From Deltaproteobacteria bacterium (GTDB taxonomy: Bacteria > Desulfobacterota > Desulfarculia > JACQYL01), in assembly GCA_016208165.1 (NCBI GenBank), contig JACQYL010000031.1, forward strand, positions 1 to 38,487: 38,487 bases of DNA, in the 5' to 3' direction. A program made the position numbers and the translations under genes. Shown here one piece after another: positions 26,538-35,104 of this stretch; the stretch's first letter is position 1; every line of letters starts with the position of its first letter. Under the pieces are notes generated by a model. That model saw only the letters and a list, made by a program, of their open reading frames with translations, was not told the origin of the DNA and did not search any database.

Positions 26538-28970
26538 ATGAAACGAGCTTCCCTGCCCTGTTGCGTAATTGCCGTCATTCTGGCCTTCGGCATGTGCATG
26601 GCTTCGGCGTCGGCCTACGGCGCCATCGACGGCATTTACAGACCCACGCAAAACCCGCAATCCATGAACGTATACGTCCAAACCTACACCACCGGTTCGG
26701 CGGTCATTATTCTCACTCCGGACGCCATCGCTACCTGGTACGCTTTTCTGGACACCGATTGGAAAGTCGGGATCACCAATCCCCAAGACCTCACCGACTC
26801 GGGACACTCCCTTTCCATGAGCTTTTCGTCGGACACCGAGGCTACGGCAACGCTGACCCCAGCGGGCGGAAATCCCATTCAATATTCCCTTTCCAAAGAC
26901 TTTTCAGCCCCGGACGGCTCCAGCACGGCGGATGGTATCTACAAAGGCAGCCCGACCACCAATCTCTACGTGCAAACGTACTCCACCAAGGCGGCGATCC
27001 TGATTTTCAGTCCCGACGCCCGATCCTGGATGGTGTTTCTGGACACGGACTGGTCGGACGGCATTGACGTGGCGGATGATCTGGCAGGTTACGGCCACAT
27101 CCTGAACATGGCGGCCACGGACTCCGATTCCTACAGCGCCGTGATACAGTTGAGCGAAGGCGGATCTCTCAGCTACGCCCTGGACAAGCAATTCTCGGCG
27201 CCGGATACGTCCCAGCCGCCGGCGGCGGACTGGACCTTCATGGTGTTCATCGCGGGGGATAACAACCTCTCGCAGGCCTTGTACTCCGATATGAACGAAA
27301 TGGAGACCGCAGGCTCCACCGACAAGGCGAATGTGGTGATCCAATTCGAAGTCAGCCAAAACTACACTTCCGAACTCAAGCAGCAATTTCCGAATACTTA
27401 TAGGGCGCGTGTGATAAAGGACAACGACACCTCCAATTTCACCAGTCCTGTGACCAACGTGGGGAACCTGGACATGGGAAGTCCCCAGGTCTTGGCCGAC
27501 TTCATTAAATGGGCGATCCAAACCTATCCCGCAAAACGATATGCCTTGACACTCGAAGACCACGGATCCGGTTGGAAAGAGCGGGGAACCACCATGGGCG
27601 GTTTCAGGGGGCTGCTCCAGGACGAGACTTCCGGTTCGTATATGAGCGTGCCCGGACTGGCCGCCGCCCTCGAGAATGCGGGCATACACGTGGCGGTCCT
27701 CGATTTCGATCTGTGCCTCATGGCCATGTACGAAGTCGCCTACGAGCTGGCGGGATTTGCGGATTACCTGGTGTTTTCCGAGGAAACGGAGCCCGGGGAC
27801 GGAAATCCATACGACACCGTACTTTCAGCCCTGGTGGCCAATCCGTCCATGTCCGCATTGGCGTTGGCCCAGCTCATTCCGGACAAGTTTCAGAATTTTT
27901 ACGAGCAGGAAGGACGGTCCGTCAGTACCAAGTCCGCCTTCGATATGTCAAAGTTAACCAACCTCGACAGCGCGATGAACGCGCTGGCCCAGACGTTGAA
28001 TCAGAACATAAACACGATCCGGCCCGACGTGCAGCAGGCTCGAGGTAACTCCATCGCCTACGAATTCAAGGAGAACCACGACCTGGGCGACTTTCTGGCC
28101 AAGTTGAATGCGGAAACGTCCGACCAGGAGGTCAAGACCAAGATTTCCCAAGTTCAGAGCGTGTTGAGCTCGGCCATTGTACGAAACGGAGTGCACGTCC
28201 CGTCACAACAAACCGATCCCAGATCCGGATCAACGGGCCTGGCCGTCTATCTGCCCACCCGGGAACAGGTGAGCGACCAGGATCTGGCTTCCTACAACGA
28301 GCTCGCAGTGAATCAGGTGCGCGCGGCGGAAGGCACGTGGGGAAGTTTTGTCAACCTGCTCGTCACAGGCGATGCGTCCGGTGGCCAGCAGCCCCTCGAA
28401 ACAGCGGAAGGGAATTTCATCATTGACCTCTATTGGGACACGGACGCCGATCTGGACTTGTATATCTGGGAACCGGACGGGCTGATCTCCGCGCCCTGGG
28501 AAGGCGTATCCACGCCCAACGGTTTCTTCTCCGGCGATTCCGCTGAGACGGGATACTCCGAGGAGTTCTATGCCGCCGCGGAAGTGGTGGCCGTGGGCGA
28601 CTATGATATTCTCGTGAATTATTGGGATAACGGGTTCTTCTCCGTGGACGCCTTGGCGGAGGTGACGGTCATCTACTCGGACGGTAGCATGGATGTGGTT
28701 CAATCCCCGATTCTGAGCCTCGGCAATCCCGCACCTATCGACTGGTACGAAAGCGATGACGAGATCGATAAAGTGCTCAACAATTTTTATAGCGACTGGT
28801 GGTACGTGGGCTACATAACCATAGGAGGCAGCGCCCAGAACCAGGTGGCGGCGATCTCGATCAGGAGTGGCGACCGCACCAAAGTTTTCAAGCCGGTTTT
28901 GAATGGGAAAAGTCTCGGCAAGAAGCGGGGATTGAAGCCCGGCATCCTGATACCGAAGCCCGCCAGATAG
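26538..28970 (+). CDS. Secreted clostripain-family (C11) cysteine peptidase
   Basis: This 810-residue exported protein starts with a signal peptide (cleavage near ASAYG, 28). Two tandem copies of a roughly 95-residue beta domain follow (30-125 and 131-222; compare DGIYRPTQNP...NVYVQTYTTG with DGIYKGSPTTNLYVQTYSTK). The C11 catalytic domain spans about 231-605, with His342 in LEDHGSGW and Cys393 in VLDFDLCLMAMYE, the expected His-Cys dyad. A C-terminal beta domain (about 633-740, IDLYWDTDADLDLYIWEPDG) resembles DUF2135. Family members cleave after basic residues. It is probably extracellular or cell-surface; no sorting signal was recognised. The adjacent downstream gene encodes a lipoprotein in disrupted form. 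Confidence 0.85.
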   Translation: MKRASLPCCVIAVILAFGMCMASASAYGAIDGIYRPTQNPQSMNVYVQTYTTGSAVIILTPDAIATWYAFLDTDWKVGITNPQDLTDSGHSLSMSFSSDTEATATLTPAGGNPIQYSLSKDFSAPDGSSTADGIYKGSPTTNLYVQTYSTKAAILIFSPDARSWMVFLDTDWSDGIDVADDLAGYGHILNMAATDSDSYSAVIQLSEGGSLSYALDKQFSAPDTSQPPAADWTFMVFIAGDNNLSQALYSDMNEMETAGSTDKANVVIQFEVSQNYTSELKQQFPNTYRARVIKDNDTSNFTSPVTNVGNLDMGSPQVLADFIKWAIQTYPAKRYALTLEDHGSGWKERGTTMGGFRGLLQDETSGSYMSVPGLAAALENAGIHVAVLDFDLCLMAMYEVAYELAGFADYLVFSEETEPGDGNPYDTVLSALVANPSMSALALAQLIPDKFQNFYEQEGRSVSTKSAFDMSKLTNLDSAMNALAQTLNQNINTIRPDVQQARGNSIAYEFKENHDLGDFLAKLNAETSDQEVKTKISQVQSVLSSAIVRNGVHVPSQQTDPRSGSTGLAVYLPTREQVSDQDLASYNELAVNQVRAAEGTWGSFVNLLVTGDASGGQQPLETAEGNFIIDLYWDTDADLDLYIWEPDGLISAPWEGVSTPNGFFSGDSAETGYSEEFYAAAEVVAVGDYDILVNYWDNGFFSVDALAEVTVIYSDGSMDVVQSPILSLGNPAPIDWYESDDEIDKVLNNFYSDWWYVGYITIGGSAQNQVAAISIRSGDRTKVFKPVLNGKSLGKKRGLKPGILIPKPAR

Positions 28971-29081
28971 CGGACAAGATCAGGATTTCCTCCGGAGCTG
29001 CCCCGGGATCATCCGAGAACAAGGATTCCCGGGATCTATTAACAGCCGCCTTGGCAAGAGCCGTTGCAGGAGGCATGAGAG

Positions 29082-29422
29082 ATGAACCGACAGACTTTGG
29101 GACTCGCGCTGATACTGGTCATGCTCCACTTCGGATGCGGGCAGGCGAACACGCCCTCTACGGAAGCCAGGGCCTTGAACGTACGGTTACCATCGAGGGA
29201 CGGTTCATGGGCTGGTCCGGGTCCTGCAAAACCGCTCCCCCGGAAACCCGGAGCGACTGGATGGTGGATATCGACAAGGGGTGCCTGTACGTGTCCGGCC
29301 CCGTACCGGAGGGTTATTCCACGGTGCCCGGCTCAGCGAGCCTCGGGAAAACCATTTCCGTAACGGGCCGGGTGCTGCTGGACAAAGAACAACGTCCCTA
29401 TGTCAAAACGCCGGCCCCATGA
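29082..29422 (+). pseudogene. Small lipoprotein gene with a frameshift
   Basis: An ATG with AGGAGG eight bases upstream begins MNRQTLGLALILVMLHFGCG, a lipoprotein-type signal. The frame then loses sense at about 29170-29185. The frame one base back continues TVTIEGRFMGWSGSCKTAPP, then RSDWMVDIDKGCLYVSGPVP and SLGKTISVTGRVLLDKEQRP to the stop at 29422, with the look of a small beta-barrel domain. A single missing base explains the break. It may be a true pseudogene or a sequence error. The product is unknown; it lies 112 bases after the peptidase gene and may be its partner. Confidence 0.6.
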
Positions 29423-29647
29423 CGCCGCCGGCTCGATCGAGTTTCGCTTCGAGAACCGACGCGATCGTGTTCTACCGGGGGAATCGATGGATTCGTTTCC
29501 CTCGGGTTTTCCGGCAATCACGCCGTCCGCTGAGAGGCCGCGTCCAGACGTGGACGTCAGGTCGTTGCCTGCTCAACGCTTAGCCGGGAGGTGTGGGGGG
29601 AAGTTCCAAAGAAACGCGCTTTTCTAATGTGAGCCCTTCTCCGGGCG
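29423..29647. other. Boundary between chromosome-type genes and the phage module
   Basis: No gene or clear attachment site is visible. Transcription switches here from plus (peptidase, lipoprotein) to minus (phage genes). No long direct repeat pointing to an att site could be found within the window, and no integrase gene is present. Confidence 0.35.
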
Positions 29648-29860
29648 TCACGGGTAGGCCACCAATTTAAAAACAGACGCCGCCAGACCGGCAATGGCGG
29701 CGCCCACTCCCGCCACAAACCACCATAAAAACTTGATCTGTGCTCTGGGGCAGGACGCCTGCTGCTGCCGTATTTTGGACAGGATTCCCGTTTGGGGACA
29801 GGTCTTGCCATGCTCGTCAAGTCGGCGCTCGATATTGCTAAGGCGATCGCCATCGGTCAT
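29648..29860 (-). CDS. Small phage membrane protein (XhlA-like layout)
   Basis: This 70-residue protein has a charged, probably helical N-terminal half (RLSNIERRLDEHGKTCPQTG) and one C-terminal membrane segment (FLWWFVAGVGAAIAGLAASV). This is the layout of small accessory lysis proteins such as XhlA. Its start overlaps the holin stop in an ATGA arrangement, so it is translated with the holin. Function is inferred from size, topology and position. Confidence 0.7.
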   Translation of the reverse strand: MTDGDRLSNIERRLDEHGKTCPQTGILSKIRQQQASCPRAQIKFLWWFVAGVGAAIAGLAASVFKLVAYP

Positions 29861-30297
29861 TTTTTCCTCCCCTTAATCGCCTCCGCGAGTCCACTCCGGG
29901 TCAGCAGCCGCTCTCCGAACCAGAACCCCAGCACCAGAATCAGCGCCGGCTTGAGCAGCTCCATGTGTTCGGGGGTGAAAACCATATTCGTATACGGCAG
30001 CCGGATCCCCATCCACCCGCACACATACGCCCCGACGATCAGGTAGGTCAGCATCGGCCGGATGCTCGATCGCAGCCACACGAGCGTCTTCGGGATCTCT
30101 TTAGCCCGGCCTTCGTAGTCCAGAACAAAATTCCGGAAGGCGCTTTTCTCCTCCAAAGCCATTCGCTGAGCCATGGCGCCTGCTTCGAGTTTGGCCTTGA
30201 CCTTCTCCTCCTCGCTCATACTCGCCGGGAGGAAATGATCCACCACCTTATTCACGATCCCCGTCACGCCATCGATAATCGGCAACGCTGGAGACAT
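29857..30297 (-). CDS. Phage holin, 3-TM type
   Basis: This 146-residue protein resembles the 3-TM holin superfamily: an N-terminal helical part (SMSEEEKVKAKLEAGAMAQR), a central WLRSSIRPMLTYLIVGAYVC segment typical of the family, and further membrane segments ending in LILVLGFWFGERLLTRSG. Holins form membrane lesions that release the endolysin at the end of phage growth. It overlaps the following 70-residue gene by four bases. No endolysin gene is recognisable in the window. Confidence 0.8.
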   Translation of the reverse strand: MSPALPIIDGVTGIVNKVVDHFLPASMSEEEKVKAKLEAGAMAQRMALEEKSAFRNFVLDYEGRAKEIPKTLVWLRSSIRPMLTYLIVGAYVCGWMGIRLPYTNMVFTPEHMELLKPALILVLGFWFGERLLTRSGLAEAIKGRKK

Positions 30298-30517
30298 GTC
30301 TGTTCCTCCTGAAGGCCCGCCACGACAGCAGGCTCCGGACCGCCGTGCAGGCTGTTGAAATATATACTATGCCCCTCTGCCCGACATCCCAGGCCGCCCA
30401 CAACCAGCCAGGCTGCGCCGGGATCGCCGCGATGAGCACCCACCGCTCGCGGTCCCAAATCAGCCGCATGGCCGATACGCTCCCCAGGGCCGCGATGGCA
30501 ATCTGATCCCGGGTCAT
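30248..30517 (-). CDS. Small phage protein, function unknown
   Basis: This 89-residue frame begins MTRDQIAIAALGSVSAMRLI and contains a Trp-rich middle (IPAQPGWLWAAWDVGQRGIV). The ATG overlaps the stop of the upstream gene as ATGA, which supports this start over a longer frame reaching 30727. Its 3' end overlaps the holin start by 50 bases, which is unusual, so the C-terminal part may be untypical. Confidence 0.55.
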   Translation of the reverse strand: MTRDQIAIAALGSVSAMRLIWDRERWVLIAAIPAQPGWLWAAWDVGQRGIVYISTACTAVRSLLSWRAFRRNRHVSSVADYRWRDGDRE

Positions 30518-30909
30518 CGGGCCTGCCCCGGCGCTGTAGGGGCGGGCGCGTCCCGGCATAGCGCAGCGACGCCGGATTGCGAACCGCCCGTGGCCTCCGC
30601 CAACGCCGCCGTAAGGTTCTCCTTTTCTCGAGCCAGACGTGCAATGCGGTTGTTGGCCATCCGCACCATGACAATATGATTCCCAAAGGAGTTCAAGACC
30701 GCCCGAGGTATCAACCACCTTCGCCATCTCCTGATGCCGTGAGCCTCCAACTCCTTTTTCGCCAGAGCCACGGTCAAATCTACCTGATCGGCCGGCTCGA
30801 TGGTGCTCCGGCCGCGCAGCGCGATGGTCAGTTCCCGCTCCCCCAGCAGATTCGCCAACTCGCCGGACGTCAAAGCATTCTCTTCCTGCGGCAAAGTGTA
30901 TGCATCCAT
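30514..30909 (-). CDS. Phage protein, function unknown
   Basis: This 131-residue protein is mostly helical, with a basic middle (KKELEAHGIRRWRRWLIPRA) and a coiled-coil-like stretch (MANNRIARLAREKENLTAAL). It lies between the tail hub gene (nine bases upstream) and a small overlapping gene, within a single transcription unit. I do not recognise the family. Its place after the tail hub fits a small assembly or lysis-associated protein. Confidence 0.7.
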   Translation of the reverse strand: MDAYTLPQEENALTSGELANLLGERELTIALRGRSTIEPADQVDLTVALAKKELEAHGIRRWRRWLIPRAVLNSFGNHIVMVRMANNRIARLAREKENLTAALAEATGGSQSGVAALCRDAPAPTAPGQAR

Positions 30910-30918
30910 GAAATCCTC

Positions 30919-33900
30919 CTACGTTAACGACGCTGCCAATCCTGTTTTGACGGTTCCATCCGAATATTTTACTTTTACGTAGAGCCCGTTGAGCGCCTCG
31001 CTCAAATAGAAAGAAAAGTCCCCGTTGGATAGCTCCCCGTTGGAAACCGCCGATCCTTCCACATGCATTACCACGTGATCGGCGGGTCGTAGGTATACAT
31101 TACCCACGGACTGATCGAAAGTGATATAGTTGGAAGCGTCCCGACCAAATGATTCGGCGAAAACTGAGGACCAGTAATAGGCGGAATCGCCTAAATCCAG
31201 CGTTCCGCCGGAAATGGGATCAATATCTTTATATGCTAGGATCTTTCCGCTTTGAACATTTAGGACGTTGCTGCCACTGATATTGAATAAAGCGGATGGG
31301 ACTCCCACGCCAGAAACGTAAAAATAGATTTCTCCAAACCCGTATGATGGCGTACCAAGAGAAAGTTTTCTTAATCCATCAGTATGCGGTCTAAAGACTA
31401 ATTCACTGGAAGAACCGGAATCATATATCCTGCACTTATCTGTCCCGCTATAAGTGAACACAATTTCGGCCGGGTTTGATGGGTCACCCGTCAGAATAAT
31501 ATCGCCACCCGCCGCCATGGTGAGCTTGTTTCCACCCGAGATCCCGATATCGGCGGTGATGGTTCCGGCCGTGATCTTATCCGCCGTCAGGCTCGCTATT
31601 TTCGCGCTCTCGATGGTCCCGTTCGCGATATGGGCATTAGTGACCTGCAGACTTCCAATATGAGCCGACGTGATCTGAGCGCTGCCGATCTTTGCCGAGG
31701 TGATGGCCGCGTTCGCAATCTGCGTGGTGCCCACGGCCCCATCGCCGATGTCTCCGCTGCCCGCCTTGCGGGGAGTCCCCGCAACCCCGGCGCACGGGGA
31801 GCTTTCGTTCCCCGTCAGATCCAGCGCCGAAACCGTGTAGGTGTAGGCGGTTCCCATCGTCAGGCCCGTGGCGTCCACGAAGCGGCTGACGTCCACCCGG
31901 GCGATCTCCGTGCCGCCCCGGCGCACCACATACCGCGCGAAATCGGCCTCCGTGTTATCGTTCCAATCGAGCGAACAATTTCCCACGTTGCCGGTCACCG
32001 CCAGCCCTGTAGGCACGCCCGGCGCGCTCGCATCCCCCGGAGCCAACTGCGCCGAAAGTGTCGGATTGGTCTCGGACTCGATCCCGAACCCGTTCACCGC
32101 CACGGCGACCAGGTCGTATTCCATGCCCGGCGTCAACCCGTCCATGCGCGCCTGCCATAGGCCCGATCCCTGATCCTCGGCGTCCTGCCAAGTGTACACC
32201 TCTTCGCCGTTGACTCGCCGCCCGAACTTCATCCTCGAAAAATTCTCGGCATCCTCGGTCCCCTGCACCGCCTCGACCACAAAATACGCCAGGGTGTTGC
32301 CGTCCCCGGCCTGGTACGTCCCCGTCGAATCGATGGCCAAATCCGTCGGATCGTCCGGAGGCGTCCGGCTCCAGTCCGTGGTGCCCGAGTCCCCGCCGTC
32401 CCCCGGCAACGTCCCCGCATCGTACGTGTAGATATCCTCGGAATAGACCGACGCCGTGACCTCGACCCGGCTCCTCGACTTCCGTATCCGTTCGATGCGG
32501 TACAGCGCCCCGTCGATATGCCGGGCCGGAACGTACAGCGTAATCGCGTCCCCCACGCTCAGGCTCCGGGCGTCCTGCCCCAGCGTCAAATCGATCCGTT
32601 CGGCCGCATACGTGAGCAGCCGCTGCCGGAAACACGCGATCCGATCCGCCGTTTCCTTGTCCTGTACGTAGTTTAGCCGCTCGACGCGGCCCTCGCCGAA
32701 ATCCGCGTTGACCGTCCTCGATTCGGTCATGAACTCGAATTTGGCGTCCCCGTCCGGAGCATACTCGAAGCTTATCGTTTTCACCGCCTCCCGCACGGAA
32801 GGCCAATACCGATCGCCCACCTCGATAATGTTCGTTTGCCGCCCGGCGGTGCCTTGCGTGAACGTGGCCGCGCTCGTGGAGTCATATGCCCCGTCCACCT
32901 CGATGGTCCATTCGCCGTCCGCGTTTCGGTCGAGCCGCCCCCTGCAATAACTCAGCAGTTCGTCCACCACTTCCTTGGTCTTGACGGCCGCCGAAAGGGG
33001 AACGTCGCACAAAAGCGCATCGATGGCCGAAACCGCCGCCGCTGCCTCGAAGCTCGCGGCATTCACGCTCTGATCCCGTCCCCAGGTCCCGTCCGACAGA
33101 ATGTGCTCGATCAGGGTCACCGGGTTGCGCTCGGCCTCCGTGCCGCCCAGCTCCAACCCGTACCAGTCCGCCTTCAGCTCGTAATATCGCCCCGAAAAAT
33201 CCCGCTGCTGCCAGCCGTTGCCCGTGAATTTGACCGATGCGTACCCCTCGTATGGTGAGCCTGTCGAACCATCGTAACAGACGACCGTCGCATCCATCTC
33301 GGTTTCGCCCACAACCACATCGTCACGGTAAATGACGGCCGTGCTCATCTTATTGACGTTGTTGGTCTCCGTGGTCCCGAAACCCACCAAGTAATGAGCC
33401 TCGTTGTTGACATAGTCCTCTTTGATCAGCGTGAGCGGCAGTTTGCGGCACCGGCCGAGGGGAATATTGATTGTCCGGCCGATGGACTCCTGAGGTGCGT
33501 CCTCGAACTCTTCGACCGTCACCGTCTTCGAACCGAGCAACCCCTCCAACAGGTCCGGATCGCGAAACGTCACCGTGAGCGATGCTTCCTTGCCCACGGA
33601 AAACGAATCGACCTTGCCGATCAGTCGATATACCTGCTCGGACGTCAGACGCGTCCTCGATGCTGCCCCGGCCCACGAAACTCCCGCCTCCCAGGCCACC
33701 CCGGCCTCCCATGATCGCGCCTGACCCACCGTCAACGTCTCGGTATCGAAATCCGCCCTCGTAATCGTGACCCGGGCCCCGCGAATGTCCACCGGCGTGT
33801 CCCCGAAAAACGTGTCCGTCAGCTCGCCGGCGAAATCGTTCAATCGAATGGATACGTCCCCGTGGTCCAGGTACCCATACAACAGCTCCGTAGCCGCCTC

Positions 33901-34029
33901 GGACACGTCCGGAAACTCGGCCACGCCCCGGTAGAACGCCTCATCCGAATCGTAGGAATCCACCGACGAATAGCGGTAATGCGTCGCGGCCTTGATAATG
34001 TCGATGAGAATAATTGGAGTTGTAGGCAT
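30919..34029 (-). CDS. Phage tail hub / tip protein with FN3 domains (gpJ-like)
   Basis: This 1,036-residue protein has a gpJ-like architecture. The N-terminal part (1-540) includes IEHILSDGTWGRDQSVNAAS and DAITLYVPARHIDGALYRIE, typical of tail hub/baseplate proteins. Two fibronectin type III-like domains follow (about 560-655 and 665-750; SLDWNDNTEADFARYVVRRG). A helical repeat, GTTQIANAAITSAKIGSAQI and following, is typical of the C-terminal part of host-specificity proteins. A beta-rich receptor region (about 830-1036) ends the protein. It sits at the tail tip and should contact the host. No clear ribosome site precedes the ATG; a 131-base gap with strong hairpins separates it from the tail-fibre gene. 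Confidence 0.85.
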   Translation of the reverse strand: MPTTPIILIDIIKAATHYRYSSVDSYDSDEAFYRGVAEFPDVSEAATELLYGYLDHGDVSIRLNDFAGELTDTFFGDTPVDIRGARVTITRADFDTETLTVGQARSWEAGVAWEAGVSWAGAASRTRLTSEQVYRLIGKVDSFSVGKEASLTVTFRDPDLLEGLLGSKTVTVEEFEDAPQESIGRTINIPLGRCRKLPLTLIKEDYVNNEAHYLVGFGTTETNNVNKMSTAVIYRDDVVVGETEMDATVVCYDGSTGSPYEGYASVKFTGNGWQQRDFSGRYYELKADWYGLELGGTEAERNPVTLIEHILSDGTWGRDQSVNAASFEAAAAVSAIDALLCDVPLSAAVKTKEVVDELLSYCRGRLDRNADGEWTIEVDGAYDSTSAATFTQGTAGRQTNIIEVGDRYWPSVREAVKTISFEYAPDGDAKFEFMTESRTVNADFGEGRVERLNYVQDKETADRIACFRQRLLTYAAERIDLTLGQDARSLSVGDAITLYVPARHIDGALYRIERIRKSRSRVEVTASVYSEDIYTYDAGTLPGDGGDSGTTDWSRTPPDDPTDLAIDSTGTYQAGDGNTLAYFVVEAVQGTEDAENFSRMKFGRRVNGEEVYTWQDAEDQGSGLWQARMDGLTPGMEYDLVAVAVNGFGIESETNPTLSAQLAPGDASAPGVPTGLAVTGNVGNCSLDWNDNTEADFARYVVRRGGTEIARVDVSRFVDATGLTMGTAYTYTVSALDLTGNESSPCAGVAGTPRKAGSGDIGDGAVGTTQIANAAITSAKIGSAQITSAHIGSLQVTNAHIANGTIESAKIASLTADKITAGTITADIGISGGNKLTMAAGGDIILTGDPSNPAEIVFTYSGTDKCRIYDSGSSSELVFRPHTDGLRKLSLGTPSYGFGEIYFYVSGVGVPSALFNISGSNVLNVQSGKILAYKDIDPISGGTLDLGDSAYYWSSVFAESFGRDASNYITFDQSVGNVYLRPADHVVMHVEGSAVSNGELSNGDFSFYLSEALNGLYVKVKYSDGTVKTGLAASLT

Positions 34030-34045
34030 ATGTTATGTGTGTTTC

Positions 34046-34158
34046 TCGGGGGATGCACCGCATCCCCCGACCCCTCTATTGTTGCGGTCCTTTTGGGATC
34101 GCCGGGCGATCCCAAAAGGACCGCCGCATGGGGGTCTGGGGGCCATCGGCCCCCGGAG
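34046..34158. repeat. Three strong hairpins between tail fibre and tail hub genes
   Basis: Three inverted repeats fill this gap. The first has 11-base arms (34046-34056/34060-34070) around GGGGGATGC. The second has perfect 20-base arms (34084-34103/34105-34124) beginning GCGGTCCTTTTGGGATCGCC with a one-base loop. The third has 7-base arms (34138-34144/34148-34154). All are long enough to affect the transcript. They may be mobile palindromes rather than terminators, since similar modules fill other gaps of this region. Confidence 0.8.
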
Positions 34159-34160
34159 GT

Positions 34161-35036
34161 TTATCTCCCCTCCAGCGCTTCTACGCGCTGGGCCAATTCT
34201 TGAAACCCCTTGGTCAGCAGGCTCACCATATTGGACAGGTTACGCCGCCGGACGGTCTTCTTATCCTCGACCGTCTCGACCAGCACCCCGGCGGGCAGGG
34301 TTCCGTGATCCAACTCGCCCCAGCCGCGGCCGTCCACGGTGTCCGGCTTGGCCGAAATGCTTCGGATGGCCGCGACCGCATCCCCGGCGAACGCAGGGGT
34401 CCGGTCGGTGAACGTGGCCGCCGAGCAATCGCCGAGGATATACAGATTTCCAGCGTCCGCCGTCAGGTACATGGCGATCCCCGCGGCCCCGTCCGTGAAC
34501 CATTGGAGCCGTGTCTGGTTATTGGGGATATAGTACAGCCATTGGACATTGTACGAGCCGCCCGATTGATTCCGCTGGAGCATGTTTCCAACGGACTGGT
34601 TCGCCGAATGGACGATGCGGATGTACTGCGCCCCGGCCCTCGAACACGCCAGGTCCAGCGGGTAGGTGGCCGCCGAATTGTTCAACGTCACACTGCCCGT
34701 GGTCACGAAATTGGACGTTGCGTTGGTCCAGTCGATATGCTCGTTGGCCACGAATCCGGTTAGGCTGTCGTGGTTGAAATCGCTTTCGATGATCGCCGCG
34801 GTGGCTTCTTTCCACCGGCCGTTATTGGCCCCGGCATCATCGGGCTTGATCACGTACGGATGAGCCGCAACGGTTTCCGCCGCGCTCGCCGTTCCGTCAT
34901 ACCGGAACACATAAAACCGCTGCGACACCGTCGCGAACGCCATGTCCCCGTCCGCCGCGCCACCCTCGAACCACGTAATCGCATCCAGTGCGTTCGCGCC
35001 CCCGCCGGTCAATGCCGTGCATTCGTATACGTTCAT
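34161..35036 (-). CDS. Phage tail fibre-like protein
   Basis: This 291-residue protein is beta-rich with a fibre-type segment SDFNHDSLTGFVANEHIDWT, similar to repeats preceding the shaft of phage fibres. The C-terminus (KKTVRRRNLSNMVSLLTKGF then QELAQRVEALEGR) looks like a coiled coil that trimerises. GAGAGG precedes the ATG. It lies immediately upstream of the tail hub gene, as expected for a receptor-binding or fibre protein. The exact family is not determined. Confidence 0.7.
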   Translation of the reverse strand: MNVYECTALTGGGANALDAITWFEGGAADGDMAFATVSQRFYVFRYDGTASAAETVAAHPYVIKPDDAGANNGRWKEATAAIIESDFNHDSLTGFVANEHIDWTNATSNFVTTGSVTLNNSAATYPLDLACSRAGAQYIRIVHSANQSVGNMLQRNQSGGSYNVQWLYYIPNNQTRLQWFTDGAAGIAMYLTADAGNLYILGDCSAATFTDRTPAFAGDAVAAIRSISAKPDTVDGRGWGELDHGTLPAGVLVETVEDKKTVRRRNLSNMVSLLTKGFQELAQRVEALEGR

Positions 35037-35051
35037 GCTGCCTCTCGGTGG

Positions 35052-35102
35052 GACAGGCGTCCCGCCTGTCTGTTCATCGGGCGCATCGCGATGCGCCCCT
35101 AC
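35052..35102. repeat. Two palindromic repeats between GH-A and tail fibre genes
   Basis: GACAGGCGTCCCGCCTGTC (35052-35070) and GGGCGCATCGCGATGCGCCC (35079-35098, followed by CTAC) are perfect or nearly perfect palindromes. The second belongs to the GGGCG...CGCCCCTAC family described for this region, with core GCATCG. Confidence 0.85.
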
Positions 35103-35104
35103 AA

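Noticed and set aside
29423-29647. Phage attachment site at the left border of the tail module
   Set aside because: No tRNA gene, integrase or matching direct repeat is present in the window.
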